NCBI GenBank assembly: GCA_963754265.1
Contig: CAVWFB010000006.1
Coordinates: 1 to 64,000 of the forward strand
Length of the DNA stretch: 64,000 nt
Source of the DNA: AC-32 sp963754265
Lineage (GTDB): Bacteria; Actinomycetota; Thermoleophilia; Gaiellales; Gaiellaceae
Direction: 5' to 3'
In this document: positions 43,787 to 51,962 of the stretch, piece by piece
Numbering within the stretch: position 1 is the first letter of the stretch
How the letters are laid out: every line of letters begins with the position of its first letter
Translations under genes and position numbers: made by a program
The notes under the pieces: model-generated
The model's database searches: none
What the model was told of the DNA's origin: nothing
The model's input: the letters and a program-made list of their open reading frames with translations, nothing else

Positions 43787-44712
43787 GCAAGGTCCTCCTC
43801 GCCGCCCCGCGCTCGTTCTGCGCCGGCGTCGACCGGGCGATCGAGATCGTCGAGATCCTGCTCGAGAAGCACGGCCCTCCGGTCTACGTCCGCCACCAGA
43901 TCGTCCACAACGACCACGTGGTCAGACGGCTCGAGCGGCTCGGCGCAGTGTTCGTCGACCACGAGGACGCCATTCCCGCGGGCGCGATCTGCGTGCTCTC
44001 GGCCCACGGCGTGGCGCCGTCGGTGCGGGAGAACTGCGAGCGTCGCGGCCTCGTCGTCGTGGATGCCGTCTGCCCGCTCGTCTCGAAGGTGCACGCCGAG
44101 GCCAGGCGCTATGCCGACAGCGGCCACCTGGTGGCTCTCGTGGGCCACGCCGACCACGTCGAGGTGATCGGGACGCGGGGAGAGCGCCCGGACCAGACCG
44201 TGGTGATCGAGTCGCCCGAGGACGCGGCGAAGCTCGACTCCGGCGGCAAGCCGATCGCGGTCATCACGCAGACGACGCTGTCGCTCGACGACGTCGCCGA
44301 GACCGTCGACGCGCTCGGGGAGCGCTTCGGCGATCTGCGCCGGCCCGCCGCGGACGACATCTGCTATGCGACCCAGAACCGCCAGGACGCGGTCAAGGCG
44401 CTCGCTCAGGGAGGCGCGACGCTGATCCTCGTCATCGGCTCGGAAACGAGCTCGAACGCGCGCCGCCTCGTCGAGGTGGCAGAGCGCTTCGGCGCCACGG
44501 CGCTGCTGATCGACGGCGAGAGCGGCCTCGACCCCGACCTGCTCGCCGGGCACGAGACCGTCGGCCTCACCGCCGGCGCCTCCACACCGGAGGAGCTCGT
44601 CGCGCTCGTCCTGCGCGGCCTCGCCTCCCTCGGCTACGACGAGCTCGGCGAGGTCGAGGTGGCCAGAGAGAGTGTGAGCTTCCGGCTCCCGAGGGAAGTA
44701 ACAACAGCATGA
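43774..44712 (+). CDS. ispH: 4-hydroxy-3-methylbut-2-enyl diphosphate reductase
   Basis: A 312-residue Fe-S enzyme, the last step of the MEP pathway giving IPP and DMAPP. All three cluster cysteines are visible: RSFCAGVDRAIEIVE near residue 15, VDAVCPLVSKVH near 95 and ADDICYATQNRQDAVK near 190. SAHGVAPSVRE and GSETSSNARRLVEVA are also family-typical. Its place inside the hopanoid operon would link precursor supply to hopanoid output. The start is GTG at 43774, overlapping hpnG by 13 bases. Confidence 0.96.
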   Translation: MVPVGKVLLAAPRSFCAGVDRAIEIVEILLEKHGPPVYVRHQIVHNDHVVRRLERLGAVFVDHEDAIPAGAICVLSAHGVAPSVRENCERRGLVVVDAVCPLVSKVHAEARRYADSGHLVALVGHADHVEVIGTRGERPDQTVVIESPEDAAKLDSGGKPIAVITQTTLSLDDVAETVDALGERFGDLRRPAADDICYATQNRQDAVKALAQGGATLILVIGSETSSNARRLVEVAERFGATALLIDGESGLDPDLLAGHETVGLTAGASTPEELVALVLRGLASLGYDELGEVEVARESVSFRLPREVTTA

Positions 44713-45095
44713 CCAGCGTCGAGGTTCCCTATTCGATCGCCTCGGCGCTCCCGTCGCTGACGGTGCTCGACATCACCAACGACGTGAAGCGAGAGCTCTC
44801 GCGCTCCGGCCACGGGAGCGGGATCGCGTACATCTCACCGCTCGACGACGTCGCGCTGGTGCGGGTTCAGGAGCGGGAAAGCGGCTTCTTCGCCGATCTC
44901 GAGGACCTGCTCACCCGCCTCGTGCCGCAGGACGAGCCCGAGCGGGAGCGGCTCCTCTGCCTGCTGCTCGGCCCTCACAGCGAGCAGATTCCGTTCCGGG
45001 ACGGCTCGCTCAGCCTCGGCCAGTGGCAGCGCATCCTGCTGCTGGGCTTCGACCGCCCGTCCGAGCCTCGCTGGAACCTGACCATCCTGGGCTAG
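44709..45095 (+). CDS. YjbQ/UPF0047 family protein
   Basis: A 128-residue protein of the YjbQ family (small trimeric beta/alpha fold; some members have thiamine-phosphate synthase activity in vitro). It shows LTVLDITNDVKRELSRSGHGSGIAYISP at the N-terminus (only the phrases VLDITNDV and GIAYISP are strictly typical) and SEQIPFRDGSLSLGQWQRI followed by LLGFDRP, the family signature. The position after ispH and the four-base overlap make it the last gene of the hopanoid operon; a pathway role is not known. Confidence 0.85.
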   Translation: MTSVEVPYSIASALPSLTVLDITNDVKRELSRSGHGSGIAYISPLDDVALVRVQERESGFFADLEDLLTRLVPQDEPERERLLCLLLGPHSEQIPFRDGSLSLGQWQRILLLGFDRPSEPRWNLTILG

Positions 45096-45144
45096 ATCGG
45101 TTCCGTTTGGACTCGGCGTGCCGTCTGAGGCACACTTTGGGTCC

Positions 45145-45807
45145 ATGCAGCGCGCGAGGAGGCATCAGCGCCTATTCGCCGGACTGGCGTTCGCGCTGCT
45201 TGCGCTCATTGCCGAGCTCGTCGGCCGCAGCCTGACGCACCGTCTCAACGTTGGCCAGCACGTGGCCACGCCGAGCTACGCAGGTGCCGACTACTACCCG
45301 TTCCTGCTCGCCGCCGTGAAGCTCGGCGTCGCGCTCCTGTTCGCGCGCCTGGCCTGGCGCTTCGTCCGCGCGCACGCCGCCGCGCGGGCTGGGCGGCGTG
45401 TGCTGGCCAGGGTGGGCTCGCGGCCCGCGCCGGCGCCCCGGGTGCGTCTCGACCTCTCGCCTCGGCTGTGGCTCACCGCCTTCCTCGCCACCTCGCTCTT
45501 CTACCTCGTCCAGCAGGACGCGGAGCAGGCCTCGGTCGGACGGTGGCCGCTGCTCTCGCCGTGGCTCCACAGCTCGGCGCTACCCGTCTTCGCCGTGCTC
45601 GCCGTGCTCGTCGCCCTCGCCTGGAGCGCCGTCGCGTCCTGGCTGAATGCCTACGAGCGCTACGCGAAGGAAACCTGCGCCCGGGCAGAGCGGATCGTCA
45701 CCGCCTCGCCGCCGCCGCGCAGCCAGCGCACCGAGACCGCCGCCGCGCCTCCACGCAAGCTCTTCGGCCTCGCCTTCGAGAGCCGACCGCCGCCCGTTCC
45801 CGCCTAG
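45145..45807 (+). CDS. Integral membrane protein, unknown
   Basis: A 220-residue protein with about four hydrophobic helices (residues ~10-28, 55-72, 108-126 and 145-170), an Arg/Ala-rich loop and a Pro-rich C-terminal tail. No family was recognised. The ATG at 45145 follows GGGTCC, and a GTG at 45118 is possible. It starts 49 bases after the yjbQ stop. It may begin a separate group that ends with the copC-copD fusion. Confidence 0.6.
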   Translation: MQRARRHQRLFAGLAFALLALIAELVGRSLTHRLNVGQHVATPSYAGADYYPFLLAAVKLGVALLFARLAWRFVRAHAAARAGRRVLARVGSRPAPAPRVRLDLSPRLWLTAFLATSLFYLVQQDAEQASVGRWPLLSPWLHSSALPVFAVLAVLVALAWSAVASWLNAYERYAKETCARAERIVTASPPPRSQRTETAAAPPRKLFGLAFESRPPPVPA

Positions 45808-45869
45808 CCCGCGGCAACGCCCAGCGCCCGCGGGCCCCGTGTCGATGTCCTGACTCCGGGGAGGTGGAG

Positions 45870-46139
45870 ATGAGCACGCAACTGATCACCGAGCGGGTGG
45901 CGACTCGTCGCCGGTCGCTCCGCGCACGAGCCGTCGCTGCGCTTGGGCCGCTGGCGATGCTCGGCGGCGTCTGCTGGGCGTTCCTCCAGCCGTATCGAAT
46001 CACGCTCCTGCATCCGCACGACCAGGGCTTCTGGTGGCTGTTCGTCCAGCCGCCGCTCCTGGCGGTCCTGGTCGGCGTCGTCTTCGCGCTGTTCGTCGCG
46101 CCGGGCGTGATCGAGGACCTCCAGGCCGAGGAGCGCTGA
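45870..46139 (+). CDS. Small two-helix membrane protein, unknown
   Basis: An 89-residue protein. A basic N-terminus (TRRRSLRARAV) is followed by one helix (ALGPLAMLGGVCWAFLQPY) and another (WWLFVQPPLLAVLVGVVFALF), then an acidic tail. GGAGGTGGAG directly precedes the ATG. The stop overlaps the start of the next gene (TGATG). Position suggests a subunit working with the following membrane proteins; no family recognised. Confidence 0.65.
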   Translation: MSTQLITERVATRRRSLRARAVAALGPLAMLGGVCWAFLQPYRITLLHPHDQGFWWLFVQPPLLAVLVGVVFALFVAPGVIEDLQAEER

Positions 46140-46723
46140 TGGAGCCGCCCGCGGAACACGTCCACTGGCTGTTCGCGACCGGTTTCCTGCTGCTCGGGCT
46201 GTGCCTGCTCGCCCGGGCGCTCGTCGGCGAGGAGGTCTGGAGCCGCCGCCCCTGGCGGGCCTACCTGTGGCCGAGCCTGCTGTTCCTGATGGGTGTCCTG
46301 ATGTGGCCGGTGATGGTCTTCTACACCAACTCCATGATCCACATGGTCGCCCACGGGGCGTGGGCGCAGACGATGATGCTGGCCGGGGCAGCCGAGCTCG
46401 GCCTCGTGCGGGGGAAGCTGCACAACGTGGCCTGGAGGCTGGCGATGCCGCTGGCGCTCGCGGTCTCGGGAGTGGCGATCCTCGTGCACGAGCAGAACGG
46501 CTGGCTCTTCTCCCGGGCCGCCTTCCTCCACCACATCCTGGGGTGGACGGCGCTGATCGGCGCCCTCTTCCCGCTCATCGGCGCCTTCCGCCGCCGCTCG
46601 CCCGTGTGGAGCTCGGGATTCGCGATCACGTTCGTCGTGATCGCGGTCTTCCTGTACTCCGATCGCGACGTTGCCCCGATCTTCGGGCACCTCTCGCCGC
46701 TTGCCGGGGAGCAGCACCGGTGA
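46139..46723 (+). CDS. Polytopic membrane protein, possible copper/haem-related
   Basis: A 194-residue protein with about six membrane helices. Histidines cluster inside or next to helices (MIHMVAHGAWAQTMM, LVHEQNGW, FLHHILGWTAL), so metal or haem ligation is possible. I do not recognise the family. It overlaps the preceding small gene by one base and the copC-copD fusion by four, which supports a copper-linked role. The frame is open back to 46034, but the ATG at 46139 is the coupled start. Confidence 0.6.
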   Translation: MEPPAEHVHWLFATGFLLLGLCLLARALVGEEVWSRRPWRAYLWPSLLFLMGVLMWPVMVFYTNSMIHMVAHGAWAQTMMLAGAAELGLVRGKLHNVAWRLAMPLALAVSGVAILVHEQNGWLFSRAAFLHHILGWTALIGALFPLIGAFRRRSPVWSSGFAITFVVIAVFLYSDRDVAPIFGHLSPLAGEQHR

Positions 46724-48021
46724 GGAGCCTGCTCGCAGCCGTGCTTGCAGCGCTCGCGCTTCCGGCCGTGGCCTCCGCCCACGCCACGCTCATCGAGACG
46801 ACGCCGAATATCCAGCAGCGTGTGCAGAGCTCGCCCAAGCTCGTGCGCCTGCGTTTCGACCAGAGCGTGAAAGCGCTTCCGAACGGGATTCGCGTCTTTA
46901 CCGCCAAGGGACGAGTCGTCTCGGGCGTGACGCGAGCGGGGTCGGACACGCGGGTGATCGCCGCACCGGTGGGCGTCCTGGCGCGCGGGGCGTACACGGT
47001 CCGTTGGAGCGCGATCTCCGCGGACGGGCACGTGATCAGCGGCGTCTTCACCTTCGGGGTCCGTCACCGCGCGCCTCCGGCGACGGAGGCATTCGGCGCC
47101 ACCGGGCCCACGACGAAGGAGCACGTGGTGCGGTGGCTCTACTTCCTGTCGCTGGCGCTGCTCGCCGGCGGGCTCGGCTTCCGCCTGCTCGTCCTCCGCG
47201 GGCCTCTCCGGCCGGAGACGGAGCGCCGCTTCTACCGCGTGGTGGGGGTCGGCGCGGTGGGTGTGATCGAGGTCGGGATCGTCGCGTTCCTGCTGCGCGC
47301 CGAGGACGCGCTCCAGCTGCCGTTCGGGAGGTTCCTCTACGGCGACCTTGCCCCGGTCGCGAACGGCACGCGCTTCGGGACGGCCTTCGTCGCCATGACC
47401 CTCGGCTTCGCGCTGGTGAGCGCGCTCGTCTTCCTCGCCTGGCTGACCGACCGCGTGTGGCTGCTCTGGCCGGCCTTCGCCCTGTCGCTCAGCTTCGCCT
47501 CGGGCCTCTCGCTCTCCGGGCACTCCGCGGCCGATGCGGGCTCGTCCTGGCTCTCCGAGCTCGCCGACTGGGCTCACCTGGCGGCCGCCTCGCTCTGGGT
47601 CGGCGGCCTCGTGCAGCTCGCCTTCGTCGTCTGGCCGCTCGAGCCCGACCTGCGACGCCGCGCCTTCCTGGGCTTCTCGCGCCTCGCAACCGCCCTGATC
47701 GTGGTCATCCTCGGCGCAGGGATCTACCTCAGCGTGCTGCGGCTGCCGCAGCTCGACGATCTGTGGGGCGAGCGCTATGGCCAGGTGCTGCTGGTCAAGC
47801 TCGCGCTGGTCTCGCTGGCGCTGCTCTGGGGCGCGGCACACCACTTCCTCGTGCGCCCGAAGCTGGAGCGCGGCGCGCCCCTGTTCGCATCCTTGCCTCG
47901 CAGCCTGGCCGGGGAGAGCGCAGTCGGGATGGCGATCCTGCTGGCCGCTGCCGTGCTGGTCGACTCGAAGCCACCGCCGCAGCCGGTTCCGCGGCCGCCC
48001 CTTGCTCAGCAGGGGCGCTAG
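46720..48021 (+). CDS. CopC-CopD fusion copper-resistance/import protein
   Basis: A 433-residue fusion. After a signal peptide (LLAAVLAALALPAVASA) the mature chain begins HATLIETTPN, the CopC copper-binding N-terminal histidine, and the CopC beta-sandwich runs to SADGHVISGVFTFGV. The rest is the CopD membrane domain with about eight helices, including DWAHLAAASLWVGGLVQL with its conserved histidine. Such fusions bind copper outside and move it across the membrane. The GTG start overlaps the upstream stop (GTGA). Confidence 0.9.
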   Translation: MRSLLAAVLAALALPAVASAHATLIETTPNIQQRVQSSPKLVRLRFDQSVKALPNGIRVFTAKGRVVSGVTRAGSDTRVIAAPVGVLARGAYTVRWSAISADGHVISGVFTFGVRHRAPPATEAFGATGPTTKEHVVRWLYFLSLALLAGGLGFRLLVLRGPLRPETERRFYRVVGVGAVGVIEVGIVAFLLRAEDALQLPFGRFLYGDLAPVANGTRFGTAFVAMTLGFALVSALVFLAWLTDRVWLLWPAFALSLSFASGLSLSGHSAADAGSSWLSELADWAHLAAASLWVGGLVQLAFVVWPLEPDLRRRAFLGFSRLATALIVVILGAGIYLSVLRLPQLDDLWGERYGQVLLVKLALVSLALLWGAAHHFLVRPKLERGAPLFASLPRSLAGESAVGMAILLAAAVLVDSKPPPQPVPRPPLAQQGR

Positions 48022-48938
48022 ACGCCGCGGGTGCGGAGGGCGAGGACGTTCGCGACGAACAGCCGCGTGCCCCGGTACTGCCCGTGCCGGTGGACTGACG
48101 CAGGCCCCTGGTACCAGCCGGCCAGCGCCTTCGGCTCGCTACCGCGGAACTCGCGCAAGAGCTGGCGCAGGAACACGACTCCGACCTGGATGTCCCCGCT
48201 GACCGAGTGCGGCACGGGCTTGCGCAATAGGACCGTCTCCACGTAGTCCCTCGTCACCGGCAAGACCTGCATCACACCGCGGGCGCCGGCCGAGGAGACT
48301 AGGCCGGTCTGGTAGCCCGATTCCATCCAGGCGAGCGCGCGCACGAGCCCGGGATCCATGCTGTAGATGCGCGCCCAGTGCGCGAGCAGGCTGCGGACGC
48401 CCGTCGGTGCGCGGCGAATCGTCCGCGCGGGGCGGATCGTCCGGCGAACGAGCGACACCGCCGGCCGGCCTCGGGCGAGGGCGGTCAGGGTGAACCGCCC
48501 CGCGATGCCGTCCGCGGCGAGCCGGCGTCCGCGCTGGTAGCGCCGGAGCGCGCGCTCGGTCGCGCCGTCGAAGTAGCCGTAGACCGGAACGAGGGCGCCG
48601 CGCCGGGCAAGCATGAACTGCAGTACGGACACGTCCCAGCCGAACATCCGGCGGCGCAGCGTCCGGCGGCCGAAGAGCGGCTGGCCGAGCGGGCCGAGGG
48701 CACGCCGCGTCGCAGGCCCCGCCCGGCCGTCGGGGGCGAGCCCGACCCGGCGCTGGAAGGCCTTGGTCGCGCGCACCGTCCCCGGTCCGGCGATCGAGTC
48801 GATGGGGCCGTTGTAGAGGCCGTATGCGCGCAGGGCGACCTGGAGCCCCGCGATCTGGGGGTTCGAGGCGTTTGCGGCGGCGGCGAAGACGAGCGCCGTC
48901 ATCACGGCCGCGCACAGGGCGACGGATCTGCGGGCCAC
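48018..48938 (-). CDS. Secreted lytic transglycosylase with two peptidoglycan-binding domains
   Basis: A 306-residue exported protein. It has an N-terminal signal (RRSVALCAAVMTALVFAAA) and then two peptidoglycan-binding-1 repeats (LQVALRAYGLYNGPIDSIAG ... and VLQFMLARRGALVPVYGYF ...). The catalytic SLT domain follows: LVRALAWMESGYQTGLVSS with the catalytic Glu, then GARGVMQVLP, and AWYQGPASV near the end. It cleaves murein glycan strands. GTG 48938 gives a full signal peptide; ATG 48902 is the next start. It is tail-to-tail with copC-copD. Confidence 0.87.
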   Translation of the reverse strand: MARRSVALCAAVMTALVFAAAANASNPQIAGLQVALRAYGLYNGPIDSIAGPGTVRATKAFQRRVGLAPDGRAGPATRRALGPLGQPLFGRRTLRRRMFGWDVSVLQFMLARRGALVPVYGYFDGATERALRRYQRGRRLAADGIAGRFTLTALARGRPAVSLVRRTIRPARTIRRAPTGVRSLLAHWARIYSMDPGLVRALAWMESGYQTGLVSSAGARGVMQVLPVTRDYVETVLLRKPVPHSVSGDIQVGVVFLRQLLREFRGSEPKALAGWYQGPASVHRHGQYRGTRLFVANVLALRTRGV

Positions 48939-48992
48939 GGATCGGTCCAGTTCGGCCGTCGCGGCCAGAGTCCTCCCGCTAGCGTGAACTGC

Positions 48993-50024
48993 ATGCGGTG
49001 GGCGATCTCCGGCGGAGCGGGCTTCCTCGGCCTGCACCTGGCACGGCGGCTGCTCGCGGACGGGCACGACGTGCGGACGCTCGACCTCGCGCCCCTCGAC
49101 GACGCCGAGCTCGAGCGCGAGGTGGAGGAGCTCCGCGGCGACGTGCGCGACGCCTCGGCGGCCGCCCGCCTCGTCGACGGCGCCGACGTGCTGGTGCACG
49201 CCGCGGCGGCGCTGCCGATCCAGGCCTCGCGAGACGCCATTCGCTCCGCGAACGTCGACGGCACCGGCGTTGTCTTCGCCGCGGCGCTCGAGGCCGGAGC
49301 GGGCCGGGCGGTCCAGATCTCCTCGACCGCCGTCTACGGGATCCCGAAGCATCACCCGCTCCGCGAGGACGCGCCGCTCGTCGGAGTGGGCGACTACGGC
49401 GAGTCGAAGATCGAGGCCGAGCGCGTCGCGCGCCGGGCCGGGCGCCGTGGGCTCGAGGTCGTCGTCCTGCGCCCGAAGACCTTCATCGGCCCTGAGCGGC
49501 TCGGCGTGTTCGAGATCCTCTTCGACTGGATCCGCGAGGGCCGTCGCATCCCGGTCCTGGGAGACGGCTCGAACCGCTACCAGCTCCTCGCCGTCGAGGA
49601 TCTCGTCGAGGCGACCGTGAGCGCCGGTACGGCCGATGTGGCCGGCGAGACCTTCAACGTGGGCGCCACCGCGTTCGGCACGGTCCGTTCCGACCTCGAG
49701 GGCCTGATCGCCCACGCTGGCTCGGCCAGCCGCCTGCGGCCGGTGCCCGCGCGGCCCGCCGAGCTCGCGCTCCGCGCGCTCGAGCTGGCGCGCCTCTCAC
49801 CCCTGGCCGAGTGGCACTACCGCACGGCGCACCGAGACTCGTACGTGGACGTCTCGAAGGCGCAGCGCCTGCTCGGCTATCGCCCGCGGTTCTCCAACGA
49901 GCAGGCGCTCTGCGAGACCTACGACTGGTACCTCGCCAATCGCGAGGGGCTCGCCGAGGCCGGCGTCACGCACCGCGTCCCGTGGGACCAGCGGGCCCTG
50001 GGCCTGCTCAAGCGCTTGAACTAG
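48993..50024 (+). CDS. NAD-dependent sugar epimerase, HpnA-like
   Basis: A 343-residue extended SDR. It has ISGGAGFLGLHLARRLL at the N-terminus, VQISSTAVYGIPKHHPL and DYGESKIEAERVARR (catalytic Tyr-xxx-Lys), then VLRPKTFIGPERLGVFEILF and QLLAVEDLVEATV. The layout resembles the hopanoid-associated epimerase HpnA and similar NAD(P)-sugar epimerases. The distance of 4 kb from the hpn operon makes a role in hopanoid head-group glycosylation possible but not shown. It is divergent from the lytic transglycosylase and overlaps the subtilase end tail-to-tail. Confidence 0.75.
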   Translation: MRWAISGGAGFLGLHLARRLLADGHDVRTLDLAPLDDAELEREVEELRGDVRDASAAARLVDGADVLVHAAAALPIQASRDAIRSANVDGTGVVFAAALEAGAGRAVQISSTAVYGIPKHHPLREDAPLVGVGDYGESKIEAERVARRAGRRGLEVVVLRPKTFIGPERLGVFEILFDWIREGRRIPVLGDGSNRYQLLAVEDLVEATVSAGTADVAGETFNVGATAFGTVRSDLEGLIAHAGSASRLRPVPARPAELALRALELARLSPLAEWHYRTAHRDSYVDVSKAQRLLGYRPRFSNEQALCETYDWYLANREGLAEAGVTHRVPWDQRALGLLKRLN

Positions 50025-51802
50025 TCGGGAGCGACGTCGCCGTAGACCGAGTCCGACCAGGAGACGTCGGTCCAGGACACATCGCTCCAGGACACATCGC
50101 TCCAGGAGACATCGCTCCACGAGACGTCACTCCAGGACACGTCGCTCCAGGAGACGAGCGACCAGGCCGCGTCCTGCCAGCCGTCGAGCCAGGAGACCTC
50201 GTCCCAGGCAGGCGATGCCTGCGCCGCCGCGAGCCAGGCCGCGTCGTCGAACGCGGGCCCGTCGCCGCCGTCCGGATCGAGGAAGGCGTTGAGCGCCCGG
50301 TTCGGGTTCGGAGGCGAGTCCAAGGCCAGCGCGCCGGGCGCGAAGACCTCGCCGACTCCCGCCGAATGGAAAGCTGCGTGCCGGACCGGCTGGGCGGCCA
50401 CCATCAGGGCGCCCTTGACCTGGTCGGGGGTGAGATTCGGTCGGAGCATGAGCAGGTCGGCCGCGATCCCGGAGACGATGGGCGCCGACAACGACGTCCC
50501 GGACAGCTCCATGTAGGTGCCGTCGGCCGTATGGAGGACCTGTGACGGGCGCTCCTCGGCGAGCGTCGACCCCGCGGGAATCGGCCCGACCAGATCCCGG
50601 CCCGGGGCGCTCAGCTCGGGCTTGGCGAAGCCGTCGTGTGTGTATCCCCACGTCGACCACGGCGCCACCGACGCGCGGTCGGGACTGGTCGAGTTGTGGA
50701 GGTCGAGGGCGCCGACCGTGATCACGAACGGGTCGTTCGCCGGCCCGAACTCGACGTCGGACGTCTTCCCGTTCTCGGCGTAGTTGCCGGAGGAGGTGAC
50801 GACGACGACGCCGCCGAACCAGAGCTTCTCGACCGCCTTGTCGAGCGGGTCCCAGCGGAAGCTGCTCGGGGTCGCGGAGTGGAGCGAGAAGTTCGCGACG
50901 CGGATGTCGTACTGCTGCTTGTTCCGGAGGATCCACTGCGCGGCCGCGATCACGTCGCTCGTGCGCGCCATGCCCTGGTCGTCCATCACGTCGATCGAGA
51001 CGATGCCCGCCGTCGGCGCGGCGCCCGAATGCCGGTCATCTGCACCGGCGGCCAGGCCCGCCACGAAGGTGCCGTGGCCGCGCCCGTCGCCTGCCGAGTT
51101 CCCCGGCAGGGAGGTCATGTCCACCTGCGCGCGGATGCGGCCGGCGAAATCGCTGCGCGATGCGTCGATCCCGGAGTCGATGAACGCGATGGAGGGATTC
51201 CTCCTGCCGGCCGCGCTCTCCGGGTGCGCGCCGGGCAGGAACGGCCAGAGGCTGTCGACGCCGACGGCCGAGGTCCACAGCTCGCTGGAGGTGAAGTCCT
51301 GCTGGCTGTGGCCCCTCGGGAGCTTCTTCTTCTCCTTCGTGTCCTTGAAGCCGGGCAGCCCGTCGAGGGCGACGGGCGTGTCGGGAACGATCACGAGGCC
51401 GGAGGACTCGGCGAGGTCGGGCAAGTCCCCGGCCCGCACGGACCCGGCCGCGGCGTCCACGATCGGGAGCCGCGTGCTGTCGTCGTCGGCGAACTCTTTG
51501 AGGGCGTCCTGCGCCTTGCCCGCGCCGCGGTCGCTGTGGACGATCACCCGCACGTCCGCATTCGGCGTCGAGCTCGCAACCGTCTGCAGCGCGGGGGCGA
51601 GATAGCTGTCGGCGTGCGCGTCCCGCTCGCCCGAGCCGGCGCTCGCCGCCAACGGAGCCGCGAGAGCGAGAACGACGAGGGCCAGGAGGCCGCGCTTCAG
51701 CGTGGCATTGCGCCCGTCGGTGCCCCGGCCGCCGCGCCCTGTTCCCCAGAGCCCGCTCGAACGGGTCTCACCACCGGTACCGCCGTTCTCGCTCCTCCGC
51801 AT
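50021..51802 (-). CDS. Secreted subtilisin-like serine protease (S8) with C-terminal SWSDV repeat
   Basis: A 593-residue S8 peptidase. The signal helix at residues ~36-55 (RGLLALVVLALAAPLAASA) lies after a long basic, Gly-rich lead. A propeptide-like region follows to ~200. The triad is complete: Asp209 (IAFIDSGID), His243 (GRGHGTFVAG) and Ser437 (LSGTSLSAP), with the oxyanion Asn340 (SSGN). After the catalytic domain come an acidic linker and a pentad repeat before the end. The protein should act outside the cell; the repeat may bind the wall or Ca2+. A 160-base spacer upstream separates it from the divergent kynureninase-like gene. Confidence 0.9.
   Translation of the reverse strand: MRRSENGGTGGETRSSGLWGTGRGGRGTDGRNATLKRGLLALVVLALAAPLAASAGSGERDAHADSYLAPALQTVASSTPNADVRVIVHSDRGAGKAQDALKEFADDDSTRLPIVDAAAGSVRAGDLPDLAESSGLVIVPDTPVALDGLPGFKDTKEKKKLPRGHSQQDFTSSELWTSAVGVDSLWPFLPGAHPESAAGRRNPSIAFIDSGIDASRSDFAGRIRAQVDMTSLPGNSAGDGRGHGTFVAGLAAGADDRHSGAAPTAGIVSIDVMDDQGMARTSDVIAAAQWILRNKQQYDIRVANFSLHSATPSSFRWDPLDKAVEKLWFGGVVVVTSSGNYAENGKTSDVEFGPANDPFVITVGALDLHNSTSPDRASVAPWSTWGYTHDGFAKPELSAPGRDLVGPIPAGSTLAEERPSQVLHTADGTYMELSGTSLSAPIVSGIAADLLMLRPNLTPDQVKGALMVAAQPVRHAAFHSAGVGEVFAPGALALDSPPNPNRALNAFLDPDGGDGPAFDDAAWLAAAQASPAWDEVSWLDGWQDAAWSLVSWSDVSWSDVSWSDVSWSDVSWSDVSWTDVSWSDSVYGDVAPD
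50048..50152 (-). repeat. Seven tandem 15-bp units encoding SWSDV pentads
   Basis: The last 43 codons of the subtilase contain five SWSDV units, then SWTDV and SWSDS. At DNA level the units are near-identical 15-mers, with silent changes (for example GACACATCGCTCCAG, GAGACGTCACTCCAG). The degeneracy at third positions indicates selection on the peptide rather than very recent DNA slippage. Confidence 0.9.
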
Positions 51803-51962
51803 TCCTCTCCCCTTTCCGCGCTGAGCGCGGGCCGCAAATCGTCTGACTCGACCGTATTCGGAGGGAGAGCCGCTGTTATCACCCCTAAAGGGGATTTGTC
51901 CTGCCGAATCACTCTTTCGGGGGACCAGGTTCGCCTCGGCGACGTCCCTATACTCGCGGCCG

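Noticed and set aside
50021..50045. GCGACGTCGC near the subtilase stop as another copy of the hpn palindrome
   Set aside because: Only this short word matches, without the GGCTTTGC part or direct repeats; likely chance in GC-rich DNA.
50048..50152. CRISPR-like short regular repeats
   Set aside because: The 15-bp units are contiguous without spacers and encode an in-frame SWSDV tail of a subtilase.
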